Origin: CAIWHR01 sp963734055
Lineage (GTDB): Bacteria > Pseudomonadota > Gammaproteobacteria > Burkholderiales > Casimicrobiaceae
Assembly (NCBI GenBank): GCA_963734055.1
Contig: CAVTFQ010000013.1
Location: 62,001 to 126,000 of the forward strand
Direction of reading: 5' to 3'
DNA: 64,000 bases
The notes under the pieces are model-generated. The model searched no databases, was not told the DNA's origin, and saw only the letters and a program-made list of their open reading frames with translations. Positions 1 to 7,291 of the stretch are shown here, one piece after another. Positions within the stretch are counted from its first letter, which is position 1; each line of letters begins with the position of its first letter. The translations under genes and the position numbers were made by a program.

Positions 1-498
1 AACTTGAGCGTGGCGCTGGCCGAACCTTCGTCGCGCGCCGAAGCGCTGATGCAGGAAGCGCTCGACTACGCGGCGAGGCGCGGCGCGATCGTCGTCGCGG
101 CGGCCGGGAATCAGGGCACCCTCGGGAGCTCGGCGATCACGCGCCATCCGTGGGTCATCGCCGTCGTCGCGTGCGATCTCTCGGGCCGGCCGACGACACG
201 ATCGAACCTCAGCCACTCGGCGGGCCGGCGTGGCCTCGCCGCGCCCGGCGAAGGGATTGCGAGCCTCGCGCCGCGTGGCGCACTGCAGGCATTTTCCGGA
301 ACGAGCGCCGCTGCGCCGTTCGTGACGGGCACGGTCGCGCTGCTCAAGTCGCTCGTGCCTTCCGCCACCGGCGGCCAGTTGCGCTTCGCGGTCGCGCGCG
401 CCTCCGCGCCGGGGCGCACGACCCTGGTGCCGCCGTTGCTGGACGGCGTCGGCGCGTGGCGATTGCTGTCGCCCGCAAGGGAGCCGCTGGCGTCATGA
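1..498 (+). CDS. Subtilisin-like serine protease (S8), C-terminal part, cut by window start
   Basis: Open from the first base with no start codon, so the N-terminal part, with the catalytic Asp and His, lies outside the window. The first residues read NLSVALAEPS, like the 'INLSLG' strand of subtilases. Next come the oxyanion-hole segment AAAGNQG and the serine motif GTSAAAPFV, which is the S8 signature. The protein ends soon after the catalytic Ser with no extra domain. Its stop overlaps the next start (ATGA at 495-498), so the two genes are translationally coupled. With a PatG-C-like protein and small Cys-rich peptides downstream, the likely role (inferred) is cleavage of leader peptides, like PatA/PatG proteases of cyanobactin pathways. 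The family call is sure; the substrate is not. Confidence 0.85.
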   Translation, partial: NLSVALAEPSSRAEALMQEALDYAARRGAIVVAAAGNQGTLGSSAITRHPWVIAVVACDLSGRPTTRSNLSHSAGRRGLAAPGEGIASLAPRGALQAFSGTSAAAPFVTGTVALLKSLVPSATGGQLRFAVARASAPGRTTLVPPLLDGVGAWRLLSPAREPLAS

Positions 499-701
499 CC
501 GATCCGCTGCGCGAGAGCAGTCCGGGCGACGAGGCGGAGAGCCCGCCCTTCCGGGTGCGCCTGCCGGGATTCGTCGCCGACAAGGAGATCGGACTCGGCG
601 ATCTCGTCAGTCGCATCGGCTACGCGGTCGGCATCGCTCCCTGCGGCGGCTGCCGCGCGCGGAGGCAACGGCTCAATCGCCGGATTGTGTTCACCCGCTG
701 A
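495..701 (+). CDS. 68-aa CxxC protein coupled to the subtilase
   Basis: Starts inside the stop codon of the protease gene (ATGA). The product is short: an acidic N-terminus, then RLPGFVADKEIGLGDLVSR, a glycine-rich stretch, a CGGC motif and a basic tail ending RRIVFTR. I recall similar short 'GLGD...GI.PCGGC' proteins near secreted or peptide-processing genes but cannot name a family. The CGGC pair could bind metal or be redox-active. It has no signal peptide or membrane segment. Its segment LPGF echoes the PGF leader motif of the peptides at 1682-2400, which may be chance. Function unknown. Confidence 0.65.
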   Translation: MTDPLRESSPGDEAESPPFRVRLPGFVADKEIGLGDLVSRIGYAVGIAPCGGCRARRQRLNRRIVFTR

Positions 702-722
702 CAACAACGTAGAGGAGCAGTC

Positions 723-1652
723 ATGGAAACCACCGAAGTACGGCAGGCGACCTCCGACGCAACGGGGAAGAGGGAGGGATTGCACGCGATGAGCGCCATC
801 GCCGACGCGCCGCCCGAGCAGAGCGCAGGGACGAACGGCTCGTGCCCGACCTGCGGCGTGGGCGCTGCCTCGACGCCGCTGTCGTTCGTCTACGCGCTCG
901 GCCGCATCGAGGCGCGCTTCCCTCGACTGTCGGTCGAGAAGGAATTCGCGCAGGCGCTCTCGCGTCCGGACGCTCAGGCCGGGCACACGGATCGGCAGGC
1001 GATGCAGAGCGTGCTGTCGGCGCCCGAGAACCGCTATCTCGCCCGGCAGCTCTGCTGGGTGCTGACGGTCGAGGGCATGGAGACCTATATCGTCGTGCCG
1101 CATGATTCGGCCGACCTGCAGCGGCTGATCGAGGCATTGCGGCCGGCGCCGAGCCCGCTCGACCTCGACGTCGTGATCGGGATGCGCGGACCGCTCGCGC
1201 TACCGGACATGTGCAACGGGCTCACCGTGCCTATCGTAGCCTTCGACCAGCTGTACTCGTTCGACCGCGACTCGCTCTTGAAGTCGATTCCGTCGGCCGA
1301 GAAGGGATCGCGCGAGAAGCTGGCCGCGGCCGCCGCCGAGGTCTTCGACCGCATCATGCTGATGGCCGACAACGCGGGCGCGACCGACGACCACCGCGCG
1401 CTCAACTATCTGGCCGTCCGCTACCCCGCGATCTATCACACGGCGGCCGACATGTTCGCGCGGAACGCGTCGCTGACGGCGCTCGAGGCGCGCACCTCCG
1501 CGCTGTCGGGCACGCGCAAGATCGTGGACGTGATCTTCTCGTACACCGATCGCGTCAGCGGCGTCGTCGAAAAGCAGTTCTGCCGCGTCGACGTGACCGA
1601 GGAGTTTCCGTTCCTCGTCACCAAGCTGTCACCCTACTACGATCGCTCCTGA
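723..1652 (+). CDS. PatG C-terminal-domain-like protein
   Basis: 309 residues, preceded by a strong GAGGAG ribosome site. An in-frame ATG at 789 (MSAIADAPPE) is an alternative start. After a variable N-terminus with a CPTC pair (about residues 41-44) comes a block that I recognise as the C-terminal region of cyanobactin maturation proteases of the PatG type: FVYALGRIEARFP, VEKEFAQAL, then NRYLARQLCWVLTVEG, LDVVIGMRGP and CNGLTVPIVAFDQLYSFD. In PatG this region is fused to a subtilisin domain. Here the protease is a separate gene just upstream, so the pair looks like a split PatG. The biochemical role of this region is not well defined even in cyanobactin systems. Three short peptide genes follow directly. 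Confidence 0.75.
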   Translation: METTEVRQATSDATGKREGLHAMSAIADAPPEQSAGTNGSCPTCGVGAASTPLSFVYALGRIEARFPRLSVEKEFAQALSRPDAQAGHTDRQAMQSVLSAPENRYLARQLCWVLTVEGMETYIVVPHDSADLQRLIEALRPAPSPLDLDVVIGMRGPLALPDMCNGLTVPIVAFDQLYSFDRDSLLKSIPSAEKGSREKLAAAAAEVFDRIMLMADNAGATDDHRALNYLAVRYPAIYHTAADMFARNASLTALEARTSALSGTRKIVDVIFSYTDRVSGVVEKQFCRVDVTEEFPFLVTKLSPYYDRS

Positions 1653-1681
1653 GGAGCGGCCAACGCCGAACGGAGGATGGC

Positions 1682-1924
1682 ATGACGACACTTCCGGGAT
1701 TCACCGCCGACGCATCCCTCTATCGCAGCCTCGGGCAGTACCGGGTCGCGGGGGCAGCCGCAGGAGCATCCGATGGCGGCATCCTGCCGCAAATGGCCGT
1801 GGGCACGGGACTTTCGAGCGGGCAGCTGCAATGGTGCCGGCTCGCCTGCCTCTACTGCCACTACTACGGCTTGTACTGCTGGCCGTGCTACATCTGCGCC
1901 TGGATCATAGCCATCGGATGGTGA
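1682..1924 (+). CDS. Putative RiPP precursor peptide 1 (PGFTA leader, Cys/aromatic core)
   Basis: 80 residues, starting at ATG 1682 after GGAGG. The N-terminus MTTLPGFTADASLYRS matches the two following peptides (PGFTATQSLLRS, PGFSAEAALGS), which suggests a shared leader. The middle is Gly/Ala-rich. The last 30 residues hold six cysteines spaced CX3CX2CX6CX2CX2C among many Trp and Tyr residues (for example LYCHYYGLYCWPCYICAW), then a short hydrophobic end IIAIGW. The tail could be a heavily modified core or a membrane-active or metal-binding peptide. The precursor role is inferred from the leader and from the PatG-like neighbours. No cyclodehydratase, radical SAM or lanthionine synthetase gene is visible in the window. 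Confidence 0.65.
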   Translation: MTTLPGFTADASLYRSLGQYRVAGAAAGASDGGILPQMAVGTGLSSGQLQWCRLACLYCHYYGLYCWPCYICAWIIAIGW

Positions 1925-1928
1925 CGCC

Positions 1929-2129
1929 ATGAACGTGCCCGGATTCACCGCAACGCAGTCGCTCCTTCGGTCCTGTGTGATGCCTGCGGAGACGCCGCCG
2001 GGGGGCCCCGGCAACGTCCCGCGCGGCTACAACCGCGAATGCAAGAGGCTTCCGTTCTGGGTTTGCACCCCACAGGGTTGCCACACCGAGTACTACTGGG
2101 AGTGCACGTTCACGCCGATCCGGACGTAG
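1929..2129 (+). CDS. Putative RiPP precursor peptide 2 (PGFTA leader)
   Basis: 66 residues, starting four bases after the previous stop. The leader MNVPGFTATQSLLRS is shared with its neighbours. A Pro/Gly-rich linker (PPGGPGNVPRGY) follows, then a C-terminal part with four cysteines spaced CX7CX4CX7C and aromatic residues (PFWVC, EYYWEC). A fifth Cys sits directly after the leader. The tail is unrelated in sequence to peptides 1 and 3, as expected for one leader directing varied cores. Likely co-transcribed with them. Confidence 0.6.
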   Translation: MNVPGFTATQSLLRSCVMPAETPPGGPGNVPRGYNRECKRLPFWVCTPQGCHTEYYWECTFTPIRT

Positions 2130-2166
2130 TCCGCCATCCCGGAAGCAAACATGGGAGGACATCGCC

Positions 2167-2400
2167 ATGAGCACCATGCCGGGTTTTAGCGCCGAAGCAG
2201 CGCTTGGTTCGAGGATCGTCGCGGCACGGCGCGGCGCCTGGGAGGAAGCCCCCGCCGACGGCAGGGTCGTGCCGGCCGTCATCGACTGCGAGCACCGTTG
2301 CCTGCTCAAGCTGATCGACTGCCTCGAGGGGCACGAGCAGCATTGCAGCGATCATTACCAAATGTGCAAGTTCTGGTGCCGCGTCGGCTCGATCAGCTGA
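2167..2400 (+). CDS. Putative RiPP precursor peptide 3 (PGFSA leader, twin CX3C core)
   Basis: 77 residues, preceded by GGGAGGA. The leader MSTMPGFSAEAALGS is followed by a basic and Ala-rich linker. The C-terminal half has six cysteines in the near-symmetrical spacing CX3CX6CX7CX6CX3C. Paired CX3C motifs are known from helical-hairpin disulphide folds, so this could be a disulphide-stapled or metal-binding helical hairpin (inference). Histidines (CEHRC, GHEQHCSDH) also allow metal binding. It is the last plus-strand gene of the cluster; the next gene is convergent, 12 bases away. Confidence 0.6.
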   Translation: MSTMPGFSAEAALGSRIVAARRGAWEEAPADGRVVPAVIDCEHRCLLKLIDCLEGHEQHCSDHYQMCKFWCRVGSIS

Positions 2401-2412
2401 CCGTCACCGGTA

Positions 2413-2835
2413 CTAGGACGGCTTTCCGGCGGCGCGCAGGTCGCGGAAGCGGTCGATCGCGGGGCTCGGCGCGAAATCCTCGAGCTCGAAGAACGGACGG
2501 ACCTCGATCTCGCCTGCCTTGCCGTCGATCGACGGGTTGGGGAAGCGGCGCGACCACTCGAGGGCTTCCTCGAGCGACTTCACGTCGATGATCGTGTAGC
2601 CGGCGATCAGCTCCTTCGCTTCGGTGAAGGGGCCGTCGACGACCTGCGGCTTCCCGCTGCCGGAGTACTTGACGCGCCAGCCCTTCGAGCTCGGCTTGAG
2701 GCCCGACGCGTCCACGAGGATGCCGGCCTTCGCGAGCTCCTCGTGATAGTTCGCCATCGTGTTGAGGATCTTCTCGTCCGGCATGACGCCGGCTTCGGAA
2801 TCGCGAGTGGCCTTGACGATGATCATGAAGCGCAT
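2413..2835 (-). CDS. YCII/DGPF-domain protein
   Basis: 140 residues: MRFMIIVKATRDSEAG at the start, then the DGPFTEAKELIAGYTIID core that defines DGPF (YCII-related) proteins, and the usual EIEVRPFFELEDF ending. These small cytoplasmic proteins fold like the YCII ferredoxin-like family. Their biochemical role is unknown. They are regular genomic partners of ECF42 sigma factors, and one lies at 4040-5284. A second family member is directly upstream (2870-3202). The ATG is well placed after GGAGAGC. Confidence 0.85.
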   Translation of the reverse strand: MRFMIIVKATRDSEAGVMPDEKILNTMANYHEELAKAGILVDASGLKPSSKGWRVKYSGSGKPQVVDGPFTEAKELIAGYTIIDVKSLEEALEWSRRFPNPSIDGKAGEIEVRPFFELEDFAPSPAIDRFRDLRAAGKPS

Positions 2836-2869
2836 GGTGCTCTCCTTGGGTTGAGGGACGGGGCGGCAG

Positions 2870-3202
2870 TCACGCCGCCAACTGCCGGACCGGCCGCACT
2901 TCGATCGTGCCGACGCGCGCCGGCGGAATCTTCGCCGCGAGCTGGATGGCTTCGTTCAGGTCCGCGGCTTCCAGCAGGTAGAACCCGGCGAGCTGCTCCT
3001 TCGTTTCCGCGAAGGGGCCGTCGGTGACGGACAGCTTGCCGTTGCGGATGCGGAGCGTCGTCGCCGTCTGGACGGATTGCAGCGCCTCGGCGGCGACGTG
3101 GTGACCGCGACGCTTGAACTCGTCGTTGCACGCCTTGCACTCCGTATCCGGAACGTTGGCCAGGTCCTTTTCGTTCATGTAGACGAGACACAGGTACTTC
3201 AT
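2870..3202 (-). CDS. YCII/DGPF-domain protein
   Basis: 110 residues with the start MKYLCLVYMNEKDL and the core VTDGPFAETKEQLAGFYLLE, ending GTIEVRPVRQLAA. This is a second, diverged DGPF protein with two cysteines near residues 21 and 24 (ECKAC). I chose ATG 3202 rather than the longer open frame because it fits the family's N-terminus, has a GGAG-type site and overlaps the stop of the upstream AHSA1 gene as ATGA. That arrangement indicates translational coupling within the sigma-factor cluster. Confidence 0.85.
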   Translation of the reverse strand: MKYLCLVYMNEKDLANVPDTECKACNDEFKRRGHHVAAEALQSVQTATTLRIRNGKLSVTDGPFAETKEQLAGFYLLEAADLNEAIQLAAKIPPARVGTIEVRPVRQLAA

Positions 3203-3693
3203 GGGGCGCTCCTCCAGGCAAGGGTCGGGTGCTGCGCAATGATGCGGCGAGTGCGCTGTGCTGGAACCGGGCGAGTGGATTCGAGCGTCTCGCCGAGCCC
3301 GTAGAGCATGCCGCACCAACGGTTGGCCATGTAGCGGGCGCGAGCGAGCGGCACGCCGTCGTGGGCGAGCGCGACCGTGCAGCGGTCGAGGTTCCCGACG
3401 ATCTCGACGGTCACCCGCGTCGCCGCCCGGGGCTCACCTTCGAGCGACAGCGTGAAGACGAGCCGCCGGGGCGCGTCGATCTCGAGAAAGACGCCGGTGT
3501 GCTCGACGTTCCGGCGGCCATCGACGAAGCGGAACGGGCCGCCGACGCTCGCGTCGATCTCGACTTCGGTCATCGGCTTTGTCGCCGTCGCGAACAGCCA
3601 GCGGCGCGCGACGTCGGCGTCGAGCCACGCCCCGAACACCCGCTCGGGCGACTCGCGCAAGCGCCGGCGGACGCGGACGCAACAGGTCAGCAC
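3199..3693 (-). CDS. AHSA1/SRPBCC-family protein
   Basis: 164 residues from a GTG at 3693. Motifs FGAWLDADVARRWLF, GGPFRFVDGRRNVEHTG and RRLVFTLS mark an AHSA1-type START/SRPBCC fold, a small hydrophobic-ligand-binding barrel often found beside ECF and DGPF genes. The open frame runs upstream to 3951, but that part is Arg/Ala/Pro-rich, overlaps the small membrane gene in another frame and is not conserved-looking. The GTG overlaps the upstream stop by 7 bases and the end overlaps the next start by ATGA, so the gene sits in a coupled chain. No ligand is known. Confidence 0.75.
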   Translation of the reverse strand: MLTCCVRVRRRLRESPERVFGAWLDADVARRWLFATATKPMTEVEIDASVGGPFRFVDGRRNVEHTGVFLEIDAPRRLVFTLSLEGEPRAATRVTVEIVGNLDRCTVALAHDGVPLARARYMANRWCGMLYGLGETLESTRPVPAQRTRRIIAQHPTLAWRSAP

Positions 3694-3917
3694 GGGCGCC
3701 ACAGCGACATCCCCTGGTGGATGAGGCCCGCGAGCGTCCGCGCGACCACGAGGACCGCGCGCGATGCGCCGGCCGCTTCGACCCTCCGGCGACGATACAG
3801 GAACAGCAGGAGCGCGAGCAGCGTTCCGCCGGGCATGACGATTTCGAGCATCAGGTACGGACCGAACCCCTGCGCCAGCCGGCGCAGCAACCCCAAACCT
3901 GCCATCAACCGTTCCAT
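3687..3917 (-). CDS. Small membrane protein, paralogue of the protein at 52700-53002
   Basis: 76 residues from ATG 3917, which follows GGAGG seven bases upstream. One strong membrane segment, GPYLMLEIVMPGGTLLALLL, ends in a basic cluster YRRRR, giving a likely cytoplasmic C-terminal side. The motif GPYLxLEIxxPGGT and the following ALLLFLxRR recur in the 100-aa protein at 52700-53002, so the two are paralogues. The gene heads the AHSA1-YCII-YCII chain, 122 bases downstream of the ECF sigma gene. Function unknown. It is too small for a classic anti-sigma factor with a sensor domain, although a regulatory role cannot be excluded. Confidence 0.65.
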   Translation of the reverse strand: MERLMAGLGLLRRLAQGFGPYLMLEIVMPGGTLLALLLFLYRRRRVEAAGASRAVLVVARTLAGLIHQGMSLWRPC

Positions 3918-4039
3918 CGACGACCTCCGGCTTCCTGGACCGGGCCCGCACTCGGGCCCTCTCATTTCCTAGTCGAACGGGCCGAGCCCGAATTCGACAG
4001 ATGCCGGCGATTTTTTTGCTGACGGCGGGGTGGCGTGCG

Positions 4040-5284
4040 CTAAGGATTTGATTTCTTGGTGGGAAGCTCGGCCAGCCTCCGTTCGAGAAAGCGTCGCTCG
4101 GGCTCCTGCCGCGCGAGCCCGAGCGCGCGTTGATAGGCCACGCGAGCTTCGGGGAATTTGGCGACCCGGCGGCAGAGATCGGCCAGCGCCGCGTGCGCGA
4201 GGTGGTAGTCCTGGAGTTCGCCGCGCGCGAGGATCGCTTCGATGAGCGTGATCCCGGCAGCGGGTCCGTCGCGCATCGCGACGGCGACCGCGCGATTGAG
4301 CTCGATCACGGGCGACGGCACCAGCCGTTGCAGCACCTCGTAGAGGCCGACGATCTCGCTCCAATCGGTGTCCGCGGGTGTCGCCGCGTTGGCGTGCACG
4401 GCGGCGATCGCCGCCTGGATCTGGTAGGGGCCGAAGCGCCGCGCACCGAGCGCGCGCTCGACCAGCGCCGATCCTTCGGCGACCTGCTCGCGATTCCAGA
4501 GCGAACGGTCCTGGTCGTTCAGCAGCACGAGCTCGCCCGACGGCGACGAACGCGCGGCGTCGCGCGATTGCTGGAGCAGCATAAGCGCGAGGAGGCCGAT
4601 CGCCTCCGGCTCCGGCAGGAGCTCGACCAGGAGCCGGCCGAGCCGGATCGCTTCGCCCGACAGGTCGACGCGTGTCACCGAGTCGCCCGACGACGCGGAA
4701 TAGCCTTCGTTGAAGACGAGGTAGACGACACGAAGCACGCTGTCGAGCCGCTCGGGCAGCTCGTCGGGCTCCGGCACCTGGTACGGAATCTTCGCGTCGC
4801 GGATCTTCGCCTTGGCGCGCACGATCCGCTGCGCGAGCGTCGGCGCGGGGCTCAGGAACGCCTGCGCGATCGCCTCGGTGGTGAGCCCGCAGACCTCGCG
4901 CAGCGTCAGCGCCACCTGCGCGTCCGGGGCGAGCGCCGGGTGGCAGCAGGTGAAGATGAGGCGCAGCCGGTCGTCCTCGATGCTTTCGTCTTCCCACGGT
5001 GGCTGGCTCTCGTCGGCGACGGCTTCGACCTCGTCCTCGTGATCGTCGAGCGGATCGAAACGCGAGCGCCTGCGGATGCCGTCGATCGCCTTGAACCGGC
5101 CGGTCGAGACCAGCCACGCGCGCGGATTGTCCGGGATTCCGTCGACGGCCCACTGCTCGAGTGCCGCGCGGAATGCATCGTGCAGCGCTTCCTCGGCGAG
5201 GTCGAAGTCGCCGAGCAGCCTCACCAGCGTCGCGAAAACGCGGCGCGCTTCCGAGCGGTAGACGGCCTCCGCCGTCTCGCGCAC
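4040..5284 (-). CDS. ECF42-type RNA polymerase sigma factor with C-terminal TPR-like extension
   Basis: 414 residues. The sigma-2 region includes LVRLLGDFDLAEEALHDAF and DNPRAWLVSTGRFKAIDGIRR. Sigma-4 includes ALTLREVCGLTTEAIAQAF and LAQRIVRAKAKIRDA. A long helical extension (from about residue 170) carries the VYLVFNEGYSAS motif and TPR-like helices, the hallmark of the ECF42 group, which works without a typical anti-sigma factor. DGPF/YCII genes downstream fit the known ECF42 context. The annotated start is GTG 5284. A better-spaced GAGGAG lies upstream of in-frame codons beginning ATC at 5314, so translation could begin some 10 residues earlier at a rare start. Its targets are probably the neighbouring DGPF genes (inference). 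Confidence 0.88.
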   Translation of the reverse strand: MRETAEAVYRSEARRVFATLVRLLGDFDLAEEALHDAFRAALEQWAVDGIPDNPRAWLVSTGRFKAIDGIRRRSRFDPLDDHEDEVEAVADESQPPWEDESIEDDRLRLIFTCCHPALAPDAQVALTLREVCGLTTEAIAQAFLSPAPTLAQRIVRAKAKIRDAKIPYQVPEPDELPERLDSVLRVVYLVFNEGYSASSGDSVTRVDLSGEAIRLGRLLVELLPEPEAIGLLALMLLQQSRDAARSSPSGELVLLNDQDRSLWNREQVAEGSALVERALGARRFGPYQIQAAIAAVHANAATPADTDWSEIVGLYEVLQRLVPSPVIELNRAVAVAMRDGPAAGITLIEAILARGELQDYHLAHAALADLCRRVAKFPEARVAYQRALGLARQEPERRFLERRLAELPTKKSNP

Positions 5285-5332
5285 GTGGTCGGGCGTGTGG
5301 TCCGCCGTAGGGATGGCAACTCCTCGGGCGGC

Positions 5333-6259
5333 TCAGCCGCGCGGCGCCGCGCGTGTATTCAGGAAGACCGAATACAGCGATGACGTGGCGCAGATGAACA
5401 GCCGGTTGTGCTTCGGTCCTCCGAAGCAGACGTTGGCGACGGCTTCGGGAATCCGTATCTTGCCGAGCAGCGCGCCGTCGACCGCGTGACAGTGCACACC
5501 GTCTCCGGCGGAGAGCCAGAGGTTGCCGCGCACGTCGACGCGAAAGCCGTCGTACAGACCGACCGGGCAGGTCGCGAACACCTCGCCTCCGGCGAGCGTC
5601 TTGCCGTCGGCCGAGACCTTGAACCGCCGCAAATGACGAGGTCCGTCCGCCTTGTGCGTGAGGCCGGTGTCGGCGATGTAGAGCAGCGACTCGTCCGGCG
5701 AGAACGCGAGGCCGTTTGGCTGGACGAAGTCGGAGGCCACGACCGTCACCTGGCCGCTCGCCGGATCGAGACGATATACGTTGCAGGCGCCGATCTCGCC
5801 CGGCGCCGCGTCGCCTTCGTAGTCCGAATCGATGCCGTAGCTCGGATCGCTGAACCAGACGCTGCCGTCGCTCTTGACCACGACGTCGTTCGGCGAGTTG
5901 AAGCGCTTGCCGTCGTAGCGGTCGGCCAGGACGGTGCGCGTGCCGTCGAACTCCGTGCGCGAAACAGAGCGGCTGCGATGTTCGCAGGACACGAGCCGTC
6001 CGAGGAGATCGACCGTGTGACCATTGGCGTTCATCGAGGGCTGCCGGAATACCGATACCGAGCCGTCGGCCTCGTCCCAACGCAGCATCCGGTCGTTCGG
6101 AATGTCGGACCAGACGAGATAGCGCCCGGGCGCGAACCAGGCCGGGCCCTCGGCCCAGCGGCAGCCGGTGTAGAGCTTCTCGACGTGGATGTAGGGGAGG
6201 GCGAGCTTGCGGAAGCGAGGGTCGACGACTTCGAAGCTGGACGTGAGCTCGAGAGGCAT
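5333..6259 (-). CDS. SMP-30/gluconolactonase family protein
   Basis: 308 residues. Beta-propeller motifs GCRWAEGPAWFAPGRYLVW, FNSPNDVVVKSDGSVWFSDP and VASDFVQPNGLAFSPDES match the SMP-30/gluconolactonase family, whose metal site uses an early Glu (AEGPAW) and later Asn/Asp residues. Such enzymes hydrolyse sugar lactones to the acids. There is no signal peptide, so it is cytoplasmic. It is the last gene of the sugar ABC transporter operon, 27 bases after the permease, which suggests that it acts on an oxidation product of the imported sugar. The substrate cannot be read from sequence. Confidence 0.85.
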   Translation of the reverse strand: MPLELTSSFEVVDPRFRKLALPYIHVEKLYTGCRWAEGPAWFAPGRYLVWSDIPNDRMLRWDEADGSVSVFRQPSMNANGHTVDLLGRLVSCEHRSRSVSRTEFDGTRTVLADRYDGKRFNSPNDVVVKSDGSVWFSDPSYGIDSDYEGDAAPGEIGACNVYRLDPASGQVTVVASDFVQPNGLAFSPDESLLYIADTGLTHKADGPRHLRRFKVSADGKTLAGGEVFATCPVGLYDGFRVDVRGNLWLSAGDGVHCHAVDGALLGKIRIPEAVANVCFGGPKHNRLFICATSSLYSVFLNTRAAPRG

Positions 6260-6286
6260 GGCGCAGTTGCTCCGCTGAACGAAAGA

Positions 6287-7291
6287 CTAATCGGAGGGCC
6301 GGCGGCCGCGGCCATAGATCAACAGCATCGCGACGATCACGACGCCGTAGATCACGTGGCGCCCGAACTCCTCGATCTGCATGACCGACAGGATCGATTG
6401 CAGGAGCGTGATCAGGATGACTCCCGCCACGGTGCCGAGGTAATGGCCGCGCCCGCCGAGGATGGACGTTCCACCGAGCACCACCGCGGCGATCGCGGGC
6501 AGGAGGTACGCGTCGCCCATCGCCTGCGCCGCCTTGCTCGCGTAGCCGGCGAGCAGGACCCCGCCGAACGCCGAGAGTCCGCCCGCGAGCGCGAACGCGC
6601 CCATCACGACCGCGCGAGTCCGCGCGCCGGAGAGATAGGCCGCCCGTTCCCGATTGCCGATCGCATAGACGGTGCGACCGAACGTGGTTCGCGTCAACAG
6701 AAAGATCGCAGCACCGCCGATCGCCGCCCAGACGAGCAGCGCGTTCGGGATGCCGAACAGGATTTGCCCCGTCGCGAGCAGGCGCATCGCCGGCGACGAC
6801 GATTCCTGCGGCGAGAAGCCGCCGGTGTGCACGACCATCAGTCCCTGCGCGATCGCGTTCACTGCGAGCGTCACGATCATCGAAGGAATGCGGAGGAAGG
6901 CGACGCCGAAACCGCTGACCAACCCCAACAGGACGCCGCAGCCGATGCCGACGGGAATCGCCAGCGCCGCGCCGAGCGGTCCCCAGCCGGTCGCCGCCGT
7001 CGCCATCATCCCTCCGACGGCGACGACCCAGGGCACCGACAGATCGATCTGACCGAGCAGGACGACGATCATCATCCCTGTCGCGATCACGCCCAGGAAC
7101 GACGCGACCTTGAGCTGCTGCAGCAGATATTCCGGCGAGAGGAAGCTGCTCGAGTACAGGCTGCCGACGAAGAGCACGAGCACGATGCAGCCGAACGCCC
7201 ACGCGATCGCGGGATCGACGTGCCGCCGCAGGCCGCCGATCGTCCCGAAACGAACGCCGCCGCGGTCGACGGGAGCCGGCGCGTCAGCCAT
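6287..7291 (-). CDS. Sugar ABC transporter permease (CUT2/RbsC-like)
   Basis: 334 residues from ATG 7291, which fits better than the longer open frame to 7315 because it gives an 8-base overlap with the upstream permease stop. About nine hydrophobic segments. Conserved features of monosaccharide permeases are present: GQIDLSVPWVVAVGGMM, LRIPSMIVTLAVNAIAQG, TTFGRTVYAIGNRERAAYLSG and VVLGGTSILGGRG. It presumably forms a heterodimer with the second permease encoded immediately upstream and docks to the duplicated ATPase at 8342-9880. Confidence 0.9.
   Translation of the reverse strand: MADAPAPVDRGGVRFGTIGGLRRHVDPAIAWAFGCIVLVLFVGSLYSSSFLSPEYLLQQLKVASFLGVIATGMMIVVLLGQIDLSVPWVVAVGGMMATAATGWGPLGAALAIPVGIGCGVLLGLVSGFGVAFLRIPSMIVTLAVNAIAQGLMVVHTGGFSPQESSSPAMRLLATGQILFGIPNALLVWAAIGGAAIFLLTRTTFGRTVYAIGNRERAAYLSGARTRAVVMGAFALAGGLSAFGGVLLAGYASKAAQAMGDAYLLPAIAAVVLGGTSILGGRGHYLGTVAGVILITLLQSILSVMQIEEFGRHVIYGVVIVAMLLIYGRGRRPSD

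Noticed and set aside
3969..7202. A 1,077-codon open frame on the minus strand through the sigma factor and gluconolactonase region
   Set aside because: Low-complexity Arg-rich translation; the sigma factor, gluconolactonase and permease in other frames carry recognisable motifs.
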